A DNA stretch of 64,000 bases from Sphingobacterium sp. UGAL515B_05 (GTDB lineage: Bacteria; Bacteroidota; Bacteroidia; Sphingobacteriales; Sphingobacteriaceae): NCBI RefSeq assembly GCF_033097525.1, contig NZ_CP109907.1, forward strand, positions 3,162,001 to 3,226,000, read 5' to 3'. Shown piece by piece: positions 1 to 9,591 of the stretch (its first letter is position 1; each line of letters opens with the position of its first letter). A model generated the notes under the pieces. It was given only the letters and a program-made list of their open reading frames with translations, searched no databases and was not told the DNA's origin. Position numbers and translations under genes: made by a program.

Positions 1-121
1 CGTCGGTGTATTCTTTGGTAGAATATGTCTTCCACTGGCCATTTCCATCTCGCCCAGCTACCATGATGTCCTTTGCGTATTTTTCTTTATATAAGGTTAT
101 AAAGTCAAAAATTCTGCCCAT
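1..121 (-). CDS. AMP-dependent acyl-CoA synthetase/ligase, N-terminus (partial)
   Basis: Only the first 40 codons lie in the window; the gene continues past the left edge. The start is the ATG at 121-119, and no other ATG lies between it and the in-frame stop at 164-166. The visible protein begins MGRIFDFITLYKEKYAKD and continues to a GQWKTYSTKEYTD-like stretch. That resembles the N-terminus of Bacteroidota long-chain fatty-acid-CoA ligases, which open with a short helix followed by a 'W..YS..E..' segment. If so, it activates fatty acids to acyl-CoA with ATP. No catalytic motif is visible in this fragment, so the family call is inference from the N-terminus alone. Confidence 0.55.
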   Translation of the reverse strand, partial: MGRIFDFITLYKEKYAKDIMVAGRDGNGQWKTYSTKEYTD

Positions 122-383
122 ATCACTTGAGTTTATTTGGTTACTACTACATGCTGTATTGACCTAAATATACAGAAATAAAGTTGGATAATTTGGGATT
201 ATTGTCATAACAAATTAAACATTGTTTCGTTATAGCTGTAATGGATATTTACCCTATCGAAAAGGTCCTTCGTAAGGGAAGTTCTGGTAAATAGTTTTTT
301 ATGTGCACTGCAATTATATTGCATATAAAAAGCAATTTATCTATGTTTGGAAAAATGTAAAGCAAAAAAAGCGTACGATTTTT

Positions 384-884
384 ATGAAAAAAATATTTTT
401 GGCTGTCGGTGGAATGCTGATGTTTGGAGCATTATCCAATAGAGCTATGGCTCAGTTGGACAATAGAGGTGCTATTGGTGGACGATTCGGGTCTGCTCAG
501 GGAATTACATATCGTCACACGCTTAACTCGGACCACGCATTGGAAGGTATTATGAGTATTCAGAGTAATTCTGATTTTCGCCGTTTCCGCGTTGTGGGCT
601 TATATGAAATCTATAAACCATTGACTGCTGGGTTTAATTGGTATTATGGTTTTGGTGGTAGTATCGGTTCCTATAAGGAGAAAGACAAAATTATCGATGG
701 TCAGCGTCATTCATTTGATTCACAGCTTAATCTCAGTATTGACGGTATCGTAGGTATTGAATATAATATTCCGCAGGCACCGTTTCAAATCTCATTGGAT
801 GTAAAACCTTATTTCGATTTTCTAAACGAATCCAGTATCAAATTATTTGATCCGATCGGTTTTTCGGTAAGATATAAATTTTAA
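384..884 (+). CDS. Small outer-membrane beta-barrel-like protein (hypothetical)
   Basis: This is a 166-residue protein with a clear signal peptide (MKKIFLAVGGMLMFGALSN, cleavage after AMA at about residue 23). The mature part has alternating hydrophobic and aromatic strands with glycine-rich turns and ends in an aromatic residue (RYKF), as small outer-membrane barrels do. I chose the ATG at 384 because an upstream in-frame start at 303 would put 27 charged residues before the signal peptide. A strong terminator follows directly. The function is unknown; it could be a porin-family or structural barrel protein. Confidence 0.75.
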   Translation: MKKIFLAVGGMLMFGALSNRAMAQLDNRGAIGGRFGSAQGITYRHTLNSDHALEGIMSIQSNSDFRRFRVVGLYEIYKPLTAGFNWYYGFGGSIGSYKEKDKIIDGQRHSFDSQLNLSIDGIVGIEYNIPQAPFQISLDVKPYFDFLNESSIKLFDPIGFSVRYKF

Positions 885-920
885 AAAAAGAATAGCGGGA
901 TTTCCCGCTATTCTTTTTTA
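885..920. terminator. Bidirectional rho-independent terminator
   Basis: A ten-base-pair stem (GAATAGCGGG with CCCGCTATTC, loop ATTT) is flanked by an A-run on the left and a T-run on the right. It can terminate the outer-membrane protein gene on the plus strand and the M61 peptidase gene on the minus strand. Confidence 0.9.
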
Positions 921-937
921 ATGATAATACTTCCGTG

Positions 938-2683
938 TTAAGCCATCCAGATTTTACCTAGCAATTCCTGTAGAAAAGTTTGTTCTTTGAGCGGACGGAT
1001 TTCGTATATCTTTTTATTGCTCTTTTTGATTTGAACAGGGATTTCCCGCACTAAACCATCTCGTGCCACCAGGAAGTTTAATATTTCCCCCTCTTTGGCA
1101 TGTTGAACAATGAAATCAATTTCCTTGTCTTTAACATCGAGCCTGTTATTATTAATTGCAATCAGTTCGTCTTTTACACTTAATCCGGCATCATATGCAC
1201 CAGAATATTTTTCCACTGTCGCTACCGAAATTAACCCATCCACTTTGTTGGTTGTAATGCCTAGTGTCAACGTGTTGTTATCAACATTGGTATCAACAAT
1301 TTCATAACCGACTAGATTAAAATAATCGTTGTATTCCAGTTCTCCGTCCTGATGAGCAGCATCGAAAATATCGTCCAGCGAAGTGCCTGCGATACGTTCA
1401 GCAAGGCTTCTCAATTCGTTTTCTTCAAATCCACGATCAAGTTTTAGGTAGAACTCCTCATAAGCCTCGCGGATAACATCATCCAATTTTAGCCTACCTT
1501 CTGTAGCGGCAATAATTTTAATATCCAACAATGCTGTCAGCATTGCACCTTTGTTGTAATAGGAAATTCCTGAATTTATCGAATTTTCATCAGGCCGATA
1601 ATATTTAATCCAGGTATCGAAGCTTGAGGCTGCTGCAGACTGTATCGTATGCCCAGGGCGGTTTAATACAATGTTGAAATCGTTGGCTAACAAAGCGAGG
1701 TACTCTTTTTCATCATAGAATCCACAGCGTTTAATAATTAAATTATCATAGTACGAAGTGAATCCTTCCATGATCCAGAGGCCTGTGGTATAGTTTTCGG
1801 CATCGTAATTAAACGGTCCTAATGCTTTTGGACGTAAGCGTTTCACATTCCATAGGTGAAAATACTCATGTGCAACGAGACTCAAATAGTTTTTGTAACT
1901 TGTCTCATTTAGATAGGCATTTCTCGAGGCTCCCAATACTGTTGAATTGAGATGTTCTAGACCTCCCCCTCCAGATTGGTAGTTGTGGGTAATAATGACA
2001 TATCGCTCATTGGGGTTCGAACCCCAGATGCGGGTTTCCTCTTCGACGATACGTGTGATATCTTTCGTTAAGCGTTCTTTATCATAACTTCCGCCTCCGA
2101 CCATGGCGCATTCATGTTCGACACCGGCAGCCTGGAATTTCCAGACATCCTGATTACCAGCCTCGATGGGCGTATCATATAATATGTCAAAATTTGGCGC
2201 ATAAAACTTACGTTCTCCAATTTGTTCGAGTCCAGTTGATATACTTGCCCAAGAATCTTTTAATGCTATGCTGATTGTCGAAGGATTGTCTATGCGGCCG
2301 TCGATATGAAAGAAAGTTGCCGTAGGCACAATAAAAGCATGGTCACTATCGAAAAAGTTGGTACGCACAGAAACTTCAAAACCGTATACCGCGTAGATGA
2401 CTTCGATCTGATCCAAAGATTCTGTGGGTATTCGCCAGGTGTTCTTTGAAATTTTCTGGTAGGCAATTGTATTTCCTGTTTTGTCAAATGATCGGAATCG
2501 TTCTACGTTTTTAGCATATTCACGAATTAAATAAGATCCAGGAGACCAGACCGGCATTTTTAGATCGACATAAGGCTGGTTGAGCTTTGCGATGCTCATT
2601 TTTACTTCGATATAATGAGCTTGTACTTCTGAAAATGATACCTCAAAATGTATTTCGGGTATACTGAAATGGTCACTGTCCAT
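938..2683 (-). CDS. M61 family metallopeptidase (glycyl aminopeptidase-like) with PDZ domain
   Basis: The protein has 581 residues. The N-terminal part (about 1-190) is the beta-rich M61 domain, with the typical 'PVWSPGSYLIREYAKNV' region near residue 45. The zinc site HEYFH is at residues 272-276, followed by the family-typical NVKRLRP. A WIMEGFTSYY stretch supplies the likely third ligand, Glu306. A PDZ domain covers about 465-560. The family cleaves N-terminal glycine or alanine from peptides. There is no convincing signal peptide, so the location is uncertain. The gene stands alone, with its own promoter (2709-2739) and a terminator downstream. Confidence 0.9.
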   Translation of the reverse strand: MDSDHFSIPEIHFEVSFSEVQAHYIEVKMSIAKLNQPYVDLKMPVWSPGSYLIREYAKNVERFRSFDKTGNTIAYQKISKNTWRIPTESLDQIEVIYAVYGFEVSVRTNFFDSDHAFIVPTATFFHIDGRIDNPSTISIALKDSWASISTGLEQIGERKFYAPNFDILYDTPIEAGNQDVWKFQAAGVEHECAMVGGGSYDKERLTKDITRIVEEETRIWGSNPNERYVIITHNYQSGGGGLEHLNSTVLGASRNAYLNETSYKNYLSLVAHEYFHLWNVKRLRPKALGPFNYDAENYTTGLWIMEGFTSYYDNLIIKRCGFYDEKEYLALLANDFNIVLNRPGHTIQSAAASSFDTWIKYYRPDENSINSGISYYNKGAMLTALLDIKIIAATEGRLKLDDVIREAYEEFYLKLDRGFEENELRSLAERIAGTSLDDIFDAAHQDGELEYNDYFNLVGYEIVDTNVDNNTLTLGITTNKVDGLISVATVEKYSGAYDAGLSVKDELIAINNNRLDVKDKEIDFIVQHAKEGEILNFLVARDGLVREIPVQIKKSNKKIYEIRPLKEQTFLQELLGKIWMA

Positions 2684-2708
2684 GAAAGATGATTTTAGTA
2701 TGAGCTTA

Positions 2709-2739
2709 CAAAATTAAAAGTATCGTACGCTTAACCAAA
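2709..2739 (-). promoter_or_regulatory. Bacteroidota-type promoter of the M61 peptidase gene
   Basis: On the minus strand TTTG (2739-2736), a 19-base spacer and TAATTTTG (2716-2709) match the Bacteroidota -33/-7 consensus exactly. This places the transcript start about 20 bases before the ATG at 2683. Confidence 0.75.
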
Positions 2740-2783
2740 CAAAAAAATAGATTGTTGGTTCTACAATTATGAATCAGCGTGCT

Positions 2784-2821
2784 CCGTCATTGCTCCTTCA
2801 GTAGAAAAAGAACAATGACGG
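2784..2821. repeat. Inverted repeat, CCGTCATTG / CAATGACGG
   Basis: Two perfect nine-base arms are separated by 20 bases, and TGCT/AGCA outside the arms could extend the pairing with a small bulge. It lies upstream of both divergent promoters. It could be an operator or a hairpin, and there is no T-run to make it a terminator. Confidence 0.4.
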
Positions 2822-2972
2822 GAAGCAGCTAATAGTACCCTCCAATATACATAAATTTATTTAAGAAATGAGGTGTTAATCGATAGGCATAATAGCTGCT
2901 TTGGATGAAATACCGGTTTTTATTGGACTGGGGAGATGAAGCAAAAAATCTGTTTTTTATCAGAATTTTTGC

Positions 2973-2980
2973 TAAGTTTG
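2973..2980 (+). promoter_or_regulatory. -7 promoter element of the kinase/peroxidase operon
   Basis: TAAGTTTG matches TAnnTTTG and sits 39 bases before the start codon. I do not see a good -33 element at the usual distance. Confidence 0.5.
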
Positions 2981-3019
2981 ATACAGTAGTTTATAGGGGG
3001 AAAATAATCAAAAATTTGT

Positions 3020-3886
3020 ATGATCTTAGTTGTTGATAGCGGCTCTTCAAAGTCGGATTGGAAGTTGGAATTGCCAGATAGTGCACCTATCTCGTTCAGT
3101 ACAAATGGACTCAATCCTTTTTTTGTAAATGAAAAGGAAATCACACGTGTTATTAAGGAGATACCCGAAATTATTCCCTACGCCGATGAAGTTACGGAGT
3201 TGTATTTTTTTGGTGCAGGATGCATTACACCTGATCGTCGGGAAATGGTTTCAAATGCATTGACGCCCTTATTCGAAAATGCTTACATTTCTGTTGAGAA
3301 TGATCTTTTTGGTAGTGCCTTAGCAACCTGTGGTAATAAAAAAGGTTATGTAGCGACATTAGGGACAGGTTCTGATTTGAGTTTTTTTGACGGAGAGGAG
3401 CTGATGCCATCGCATAATGGAAATGGCTATGTATTAGGTGATGAGGGATCGGGGGCATATTTTGGGAAAAATCTTGTTAGACTTTTTCTATATGGCCGTA
3501 TGCCGAAAGATCTGAACGAAAAATTTGCGAACAAATACAGAATAAATAAAGAGATCGTCATCAAAAATGTTTATCAAAAAGAACGTCCAAATGCTTTCTT
3601 AGCATCGTTTGCACCGTTCATGTCCGATAATATTACCCATCCGTTTATTATTGATCTGGTAAAGAGTGGATTCGAAGAATTTGTTCAAGCTTCGATTTTG
3701 ACCTATCCGGACTATAATAAATATGCCTGTCACTTTGTAGGCTCTATTGCTTATAGTTTTGATTTAATTTTACGGGAAGTCTGTGAAGCACATCAGATAA
3801 AGGTAGGTACCATTTTAAAATCTCCTATCAACGAGCTTTTTGATGCGGTACTGGAAAGAGAGAGTAATTCATTGTTAAGTCTTTAA
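3020..3886 (+). CDS. BadF/BadG-type ATPase, probable N-acetylglucosamine kinase
   Basis: This 288-residue protein has the ASKHA sugar-kinase layout. The phosphate-1 motif is DSGSSKSDWKLE at residues 6-17. The phosphate-2-like motif is LGTGSDLSFFDG near residue 115, and the glycine-rich LGDEGSGAYFG near residue 140 is typical of the BadF/BadG/N-acetylglucosamine kinase family. It probably phosphorylates an amino sugar in the cytoplasm, perhaps in cell-wall recycling; the substrate is inference. The glutathione peroxidase gene follows 11 bases later, so the two are probably cotranscribed, although their functions do not obviously match. Confidence 0.85.
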   Translation: MILVVDSGSSKSDWKLELPDSAPISFSTNGLNPFFVNEKEITRVIKEIPEIIPYADEVTELYFFGAGCITPDRREMVSNALTPLFENAYISVENDLFGSALATCGNKKGYVATLGTGSDLSFFDGEELMPSHNGNGYVLGDEGSGAYFGKNLVRLFLYGRMPKDLNEKFANKYRINKEIVIKNVYQKERPNAFLASFAPFMSDNITHPFIIDLVKSGFEEFVQASILTYPDYNKYACHFVGSIAYSFDLILREVCEAHQIKVGTILKSPINELFDAVLERESNSLLSL

Positions 3887-3897
3887 AATAATTAGAT

Positions 3898-4422
3898 ATG
3901 ATTATTGCAACTATTATGGTGTATATGTCAATGTTATTTGGCAATCCCAATTTTTATGATTTTAAGTTTACGACACTTGATGGGCAAGAAGTGAAAATGT
4001 CCGATTTCAAGGGAAAGAAAATATTGATCGTGAATACTGCCTCAAAATGTGGTTTCACAAAACAGTACAAAGATCTGGAGGAATTGCACAAAACCTTTGG
4101 CGATAAGCTCGTCATTATTGGCTTTCCGGCAAATAATTTTGGACAACAGGAACCGGGTTCAAATGCGCAGATTCAAGAGTTTTGTGAACAAAATTATGGT
4201 GTTGATTTTCTAATGGCCGAAAAGGTCGATGTGAAAGGAGATCAAATATCACCGCTGTTTAAGTATTTGACCGCTCAGGAAAACCCCGATTTTAAAGGTG
4301 AAATCAAATGGAACTTTGAAAAGTTTTTGATCGATGAGAACGGTAAACTTGTACATCGCTTCCGTTCAGCGACGAATCCGCTGGATCCGGCTATTGTAAA
4401 CTGGGTAGAAAACAAGAAATAG
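3898..4422 (+). CDS. Glutathione peroxidase (cysteine type)
   Basis: This 174-residue thioredoxin-fold peroxidase reduces hydroperoxides. The peroxidatic cysteine is Cys51 in NTASKCGFT. The catalytic glutamine is in NFGQQEPGSN (about residue 84), and the family tryptophan is in KWNFEKFLID. Bacterial members of this type usually take electrons from thioredoxin rather than glutathione. The first 15 residues are hydrophobic (MIIATIMVYMSMLFG), so an internal Met is a possible alternative start; no clear signal-peptidase site is present. It is the second gene after the sugar kinase and is followed by a terminator. Confidence 0.93.
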   Translation: MIIATIMVYMSMLFGNPNFYDFKFTTLDGQEVKMSDFKGKKILIVNTASKCGFTKQYKDLEELHKTFGDKLVIIGFPANNFGQQEPGSNAQIQEFCEQNYGVDFLMAEKVDVKGDQISPLFKYLTAQENPDFKGEIKWNFEKFLIDENGKLVHRFRSATNPLDPAIVNWVENKK

Positions 4423-4437
4423 TAAAAATAACAAAAT

Positions 4438-4467
4438 AAAAAAGCTGCAAAATCTGCAGCTTTTTTA
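4438..4467. terminator. Rho-independent terminator
   Basis: The stem AGCTGCA/TGCAGCT with a five-base loop is flanked by an A-run and a T-run. It follows the peroxidase stop by about 15 bases and may also serve the opposing serine-hydrolase gene. Confidence 0.85.
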
Positions 4468-4575
4468 TTTTGTTTATTGTCCAGTCGATCCGAGGGCCTC
4501 TGGTTTCCCCATAAAGCTTAGCGACAAGGTTATAGTTTATGGGTTCGCTTTTGTTTACTTGATGTAAGTTGTTGC

Positions 4576-5712
4576 CTATTTGATATATGCATCGTACAAG
4601 GCTCCTATACAGTCTTTAAGCAAAGGGTTGAAGTCATCGCTATCGGGGATATTGCAGCCATTAGTTATCACAATAAACCCATATTTTTTCTTTGGATTGA
4701 AAAACAGAGCACTATACAGTCCATATGCCGAACCGGTATGTCCTGTCAGCGTAACACCGGGGACAATTTTTGCATTGTTCATAATCGCTAACCCATAGCC
4801 TGATTCTTTATTTACAGCTGTCTGCATAATCTTCGCATATTTTTTACTGATGATGTTTTTTCCCTGACTATGGCCGTAGTTCATGTGCATCATCATGTAT
4901 CTGGCTAAATCTAAGGCAGATATTTTCATTCCACCTGTCGGAGAAAGCACAGGAGTGCTATACCCCAGGATGTATTGATTGAGTTCTTCCCGACGTGGAT
5001 TATAGGCACTCGGCTCTTCATGAGGATTTCCCTTTTCATCAAAGGCATATAACGGTACAAATCTTCTCTGGTCCAAAGAGTCGATACAATAACCACCATA
5101 TAGGTTGAGCGGTTTGAGGATATGGTTAACAATGTAGCTGTCGACACGTGTATTGGTCAGTTTCTCCAGAACGGCACCAGCCATATTAAAATTGAGATTA
5201 CAATATTGGTATTGTGTGCCGGGTTCATAAAGATTGTAGGAATCTTTCCAATTTGGGTTTTTGGATGGATTGATGACATCAAGGTTGAAGTAACCATTTT
5301 TATCATTGACGCTGGACGTATGGGAAAGGATCATCCGGAGTGTTATCTTTTTTCCTGGATAATTGGGGTTTCTGATTGGAAAACCTATCAAATCCCCAAA
5401 GTCGTCGTCTAACTTGCATCGGCCATCTGCTATTAATTGCATTAATGATGTTGCAGTGAATGACTTTGAAATAGAAGCAATTCTAAAGAGGTCATTTTCT
5501 CCAAGGGCCGTTTTGGTTTCCAAGTTTTTGTAACCATAATTTTTGTGATACTTAATTTTATTGTTTTTGACGACGACCACACTGAGCCCGACAGCATTAT
5601 AACGACGCATAATTGCTGTGAGATCATGATCAACCTGTGTTTGCTGACCCAGCAAAAATGTGGGAAAGAATAAAAAAATAAAAGCGGAGAGTAGGAGCTT
5701 AGGCGTTCTCAT
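4576..5712 (-). CDS. Serine hydrolase of the beta-lactamase (class C/PBP4*-like) family
   Basis: This 378-residue secreted protein has the signal peptide MRTPKLLLSAFIFLFFPTFLLG. It carries the three motifs of the family: S-x-x-K as SISK at residues 80-83 (catalytic Ser80), Y-x-N as YCN in 'YQYCNLNFNMAG', and HTG in place of KTG in LTGHTGSAYG near residue 333. These proteins include class C beta-lactamases, D-amino-peptidases and esterases. The HTG motif suggests a peptidase or esterase rather than a true resistance enzyme. It is a single gene with no operon partner. Confidence 0.85.
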   Translation of the reverse strand: MRTPKLLLSAFIFLFFPTFLLGQQTQVDHDLTAIMRRYNAVGLSVVVVKNNKIKYHKNYGYKNLETKTALGENDLFRIASISKSFTATSLMQLIADGRCKLDDDFGDLIGFPIRNPNYPGKKITLRMILSHTSSVNDKNGYFNLDVINPSKNPNWKDSYNLYEPGTQYQYCNLNFNMAGAVLEKLTNTRVDSYIVNHILKPLNLYGGYCIDSLDQRRFVPLYAFDEKGNPHEEPSAYNPRREELNQYILGYSTPVLSPTGGMKISALDLARYMMMHMNYGHSQGKNIISKKYAKIMQTAVNKESGYGLAIMNNAKIVPGVTLTGHTGSAYGLYSALFFNPKKKYGFIVITNGCNIPDSDDFNPLLKDCIGALYDAYIK

Positions 5713-5891
5713 TGAATTGATTAGTTAGGATGTTAGTTATGGCATAAATGTAAGGAAATCCTTACGATTAATAGAAATAGTTACAGTGAATCCTTGCAAT
5801 ATATAATAGATGCTACGAAGTTGAATCATTCATATATTATAATTATAAGCTATTTTTATTTAAAACTATTCTAAACAATAAAATAATATCG

Positions 5892-5899
5892 TATGTTTG
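5892..5899 (+). promoter_or_regulatory. -7 promoter element of the TonB receptor gene
   Basis: TATGTTTG matches TAnnTTTG and lies about 40 bases before the ATG at 5939. A transcript starting near 5905 also argues against the TTG at 5897 being the translation start. Confidence 0.55.
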
Positions 5900-5938
5900 C
5901 GCCGACAAATAATTTTTACGAACTCACATTTTATTAAC

Positions 5939-8455
5939 ATGAGAAGAACTTTTCTGGGACTTGTTTTAAGTCTGGGATTGGTAGGAGCAATTCATTTGGA
6001 TGCATCGGCGCAAAGTAAAGGGATACATGGCCGTGTTAAAACCAAAGATGGTGCACCAATTGAATCGGCTACAGTAACCATAGTTTCTTTAGGTAGGTCT
6101 ACTTCGACTTCCGGTGATGGAAGTTTCCATTTTTCTAATCTTCCAGATGGAACCTATACTATTCGGATCAAAAGTATCGGAAATGGAGCTGAAGAGCGTA
6201 CTATCGAGGTTAAAAATGGAAAGGCAACAGCCATTAATGTTTCTTTGAATATTTCTGAATCTCAATTGGAACAAGTGGAAGTGGTAGGTTACAACTCGCA
6301 TAACAGTAAAACAGTCCATGTCGGTAAAGCAGGTATTATTGATCGGGATTTGCCGCAGAGTGTACAAATTATAAACGAACAGGTTATTGCAGATCAACAG
6401 GTTAATCGCCTGAGTGATGCGCTAAAAAATGCAAACGGTGTCGCGATGGGAGCAAATCGCGGTGGGGTCAACGAAAATTTTTACGCAAGGGGCTATAGCT
6501 TAGGCGGGAATAATATATTTAAAAATGGTGCACGAACCAACAATGGAGGTTCGATTGAGGCGAGCACCTTGGAATCTGTAGAGATTTTAAAAGGAAGTTC
6601 TGCTTTGTTATATGGGGGTGTATCTGGTGGGGCCGTTGTAAATCTGGTTACGAAAAAGCCTAAATTTTATTATGGAGGCGAGGCTTCGATGCGCGTAGGA
6701 AGTTATGACTTCTATAAACCAACAGTAGATGTATATGGCCCAATTTCCAATAAGGTTGCATTCCGCGTTATCGGAACTTATGAAAAAGCGGGCAGCTTTA
6801 GGGATCAGGTCACATCAAAACGTACTTATGTAAATCCTTCTGTTTTATATAAAATATCCGATAAAACTGATCTCAACTTTACATTCGATTACTTAAAAAG
6901 TGATTTTACTCCGGACTTTGGAATGGGAACTGTGGATGGAAAGTTGAATAATGAAGTTGGCAGAAACACTTTTATGAATGTGCCTTTTGCTTTCAACAGA
7001 ACAAATACCTCAAACGGGCAGATCAATTTGAACCATAAGTTTAATGATTCATGGAATTTAAACGCAATAGCAAGTTACCAAACATACGACCGTGATTATT
7101 ATGGATCAGATCGGATTCAAGCAAATAAAAATGGAATTGCACCGCGGAGTTTAACCCGGTCCAAATCAAATGAGTTTACGGCCAATCAGCAATTGAATCT
7201 AACCGGAACTGTAAAAACAGGATCCATCAAGCATAAGATCTTGGTGGGAGCAGATGCCGATCAATCGCATTCAAATGCGTATGCCTATAAAATTGATGCA
7301 TCTAAAAATGTGGGTGGCGTATACGATTCAATTTATGTCTTTAATCCCTCGCAAACTGCGCAGCATTTGGTTTCGGGAAATGGACTTCGGACAGATATTC
7401 CACAAGCGGATCTATTGACGAAAACAACGACAGATATCTTCCGTTATGGTGCGTTTTTTCAGGACTTAATAGAAGTTACTGAACAATTTAAAGTATTGGC
7501 AGGTATTCGCTACACGTATCAGCGTACACCGAATTCAGAAAAGTATACTTATGCGACGAATCAATCGGAAGAGATTATTAATCTAGATGGTCAAAAAAAT
7601 CCGATCGGAGCAAAAGTCGACAAAGCATGGTCGCCTAAATTTGGATTGATCTATCAGCCGATCCGCTCATCAAGTGTCTATGTTACTTATGCAAATAACT
7701 TTACATCGAATTCGGGATACGATGTAAATTATCAACCGTTGGCTCCCTCCATCATCGATCAGTACGAAGCAGGTGTGAAAAATGACTTTTTCAATGGTAG
7801 GTTATCCGCAAATGTTGCTTGGTATAGAATTAACAACAATCGCTTTGCCCAACAATTATTGGTACTTCCGAATGGAACAAGCAATAGCGATGCAAATATG
7901 AAAGAATTTTCTGGAAAGACGGCTTCAAGCGGATTGGAAGTTGATGTTACTGGAACCTTACTTCCAGGATTGAATGTTATCGCCGGTTATTCCTACAATT
8001 ATATGCGTTATACCGAAACCAATCCAATTTCAAGTTATACAACCATCGTTGATGGTAAGGAGAAAGTGACTGAAATCTCTGGAAACGAAGAAAATGTACG
8101 TTTGGTAGGAACTACAGCACATACGGCTAATGGAACCGTGTTTTATACCATTCAAAACGGGGCTGTTAAGGGACTGAAGTTAGGTTTTTCCGCATTTTAT
8201 ACAGGTCGACGGAATGCAGGTTGGAATAATACAAAGATCAACGTACGCGATGGTCTTAATCGTTTGATCTCCGTTAGTCCATTTACAACCATAGATTTCT
8301 CCGCTGGTTATGCTTATAAAAACTGGAGTATTTTGGGTAAATTATCCAATATCACCAACGCGTTTAACTATTATATCCATGAAAACTATAGTGTGAATCC
8401 TATTCCACCGCGTAGTTTTATGGCAACTCTAGCATATAAATTTGAGAAGAGGTAA
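5939..8455 (+). CDS. TonB-dependent siderophore receptor with CarboxypepD_reg-like domain
   Basis: This is an outer-membrane receptor of 838 residues. It has a signal peptide (MRRTFLGLVLSLGLVG...ASAQ) and a CarboxypepD_reg-like domain (about 25-105, starting GIHGRVKTKDGAPIESATV). A plug domain follows, with DLPQSVQIINEQVI, the pattern of TonB siderophore receptors. The 22-strand barrel ends in PPRSFMATLAYKFEKR with a terminal aromatic-containing strand. It should import a ferric siderophore using TonB energy. I start it at the ATG at 5939, because the TTG 42 bases upstream would precede the signal peptide and lies in the promoter. No siderophore genes or Fur-like box are evident beside it. 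Confidence 0.92.
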   Translation: MRRTFLGLVLSLGLVGAIHLDASAQSKGIHGRVKTKDGAPIESATVTIVSLGRSTSTSGDGSFHFSNLPDGTYTIRIKSIGNGAEERTIEVKNGKATAINVSLNISESQLEQVEVVGYNSHNSKTVHVGKAGIIDRDLPQSVQIINEQVIADQQVNRLSDALKNANGVAMGANRGGVNENFYARGYSLGGNNIFKNGARTNNGGSIEASTLESVEILKGSSALLYGGVSGGAVVNLVTKKPKFYYGGEASMRVGSYDFYKPTVDVYGPISNKVAFRVIGTYEKAGSFRDQVTSKRTYVNPSVLYKISDKTDLNFTFDYLKSDFTPDFGMGTVDGKLNNEVGRNTFMNVPFAFNRTNTSNGQINLNHKFNDSWNLNAIASYQTYDRDYYGSDRIQANKNGIAPRSLTRSKSNEFTANQQLNLTGTVKTGSIKHKILVGADADQSHSNAYAYKIDASKNVGGVYDSIYVFNPSQTAQHLVSGNGLRTDIPQADLLTKTTTDIFRYGAFFQDLIEVTEQFKVLAGIRYTYQRTPNSEKYTYATNQSEEIINLDGQKNPIGAKVDKAWSPKFGLIYQPIRSSSVYVTYANNFTSNSGYDVNYQPLAPSIIDQYEAGVKNDFFNGRLSANVAWYRINNNRFAQQLLVLPNGTSNSDANMKEFSGKTASSGLEVDVTGTLLPGLNVIAGYSYNYMRYTETNPISSYTTIVDGKEKVTEISGNEENVRLVGTTAHTANGTVFYTIQNGAVKGLKLGFSAFYTGRRNAGWNNTKINVRDGLNRLISVSPFTTIDFSAGYAYKNWSILGKLSNITNAFNYYIHENYSVNPIPPRSFMATLAYKFEKR

Positions 8456-8473
8456 TACCGCTCTTCTACCCAT

Positions 8474-8512
8474 AAAAAAAACGGAGTCAGCAACATGCTG
8501 ACTCCGTTTTTT
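8474..8512. terminator. Bidirectional terminator between TonB receptor and lysR
   Basis: The 12-base-pair stem ACGGAGTCAGCA/TGCTGACTCCGT with a three-base loop has an A-run on one side and a T-run on the other. It serves the two convergent genes. Confidence 0.93.
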
Positions 8513-8538
8513 ATGCTGGAATTTCAATCGATGCCACT

Positions 8539-9420
8539 TTAGGACGCATTAAAATCAAGATACTCTTTCTGGATACAGGCGATAAATTCGCCTAATGCAC
8601 TGTTTTTACTTTTTACATTAGAGACCAGGATCACTTCTGTTTTGCTATCCATATCTTCAAGCTTCATGATTTTTAGGTTTAAATGCGGGTATTGTTTGAT
8701 GGTGGACGAAGGGACGACTGCCAGGCCCAAGCCTTGTGACACCAACTCAAGGATGGAAGACATCGAATTGCTCTGATGTACAATTTTGGGTTCAAAGCCC
8801 ATGCGATTACAGATATTAATAACAAGTCGGTGGTATTCCGATGCGTATTTCTGATTGAAAGAAATGAAACTTTCATTAAAAAAGTTGATCGCATTAAATT
8901 CCACCTGTGACTGACCTACAATAACCATAGGGTCTTCGAAAAGGGGAGTGGTAAGCAATTCACTTGAATAAATTGGAGCACGCATAATACCCAGATCCAA
9001 TTTTCCGTTTTCGAGCGCCAATTTTTGTTTCTGCGTCGATGTTTCGAAAAGACTAACTCTTAAGTATGGAAATTTCAATTGAATTTGCTTTAATACCGTA
9101 GCAAGCATTTTCTTAGGTGTCGAACTGATATAACCCAGTTTGAATTCTCCAGAGATATTGTTGTGGATCTGTTTGGTGATTGTTTTGCTGTGTTCGATAT
9201 TCTGTAGGATCTCCACAACCTCCTCCAAAAAGTATTTACCTGCTTCCGTTAGCTCGACGCGTTTGTTGGTTCGGAAGAAAAGAATAACACCTAATTCGTC
9301 TTCTAGATCTTTAATCTGCCGGCTTAATGGTGGCTGGGACATAAATAAGCGTTCTGCTGCTCGGCCAAAATGAAGCTCCTCGGCTACTGTTTTGAAATAA
9401 ATGAGATGTCGGATTTCCAT
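8539..9420 (-). CDS. LysR family transcriptional regulator
   Basis: This 293-residue regulator has the N-terminal winged helix-turn-helix typical of LysR proteins (MEIRHLIYFKTVAEELHF, then AAERLFMSQPPLSRQIKDLE). The C-terminal part is the two-lobed effector-binding domain. I chose the ATG at 9420, since family members start just before 'xEIRHLxYF'; an in-frame upstream ATG would add ten residues. It is divergent from the methyltransferase gene at 9592, a common arrangement in which LysR controls its neighbour, but I see no clear T-N11-A box that I would rely on. Confidence 0.9.
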   Translation of the reverse strand: MEIRHLIYFKTVAEELHFGRAAERLFMSQPPLSRQIKDLEDELGVILFFRTNKRVELTEAGKYFLEEVVEILQNIEHSKTITKQIHNNISGEFKLGYISSTPKKMLATVLKQIQLKFPYLRVSLFETSTQKQKLALENGKLDLGIMRAPIYSSELLTTPLFEDPMVIVGQSQVEFNAINFFNESFISFNQKYASEYHRLVINICNRMGFEPKIVHQSNSMSSILELVSQGLGLAVVPSSTIKQYPHLNLKIMKLEDMDSKTEVILVSNVKSKNSALGEFIACIQKEYLDFNAS

Positions 9421-9591
9421 CGATACTTTTTTGGTATGAATTGATGACAAAATAAATATTTTTAATGAATTCCAGTTAGTCCTACCTTTAAATTATTAAA
9501 AATTAATGGATGAAATACCGCCGACCAGACAGTGTAAGATACTGCTGTGCGGGGGAATCTATCTGAACTTTAGGGAATAAACAATTTACAA

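Larger units (their letters stand above)
2684..3019. other. Divergent intergenic region between the M61 peptidase and sugar-kinase genes
   Basis: These 336 bases hold no convincing gene. They contain a full promoter for the M61 gene, a -7 element for the kinase gene, and an inverted repeat at 2784-2821. The rest is AT-rich and shows nothing recognisable. Confidence 0.6.

Noticed and set aside
303..383. Upstream start for the first outer-membrane protein
   Set aside because: It would add 27 charged residues before a clear signal peptide.
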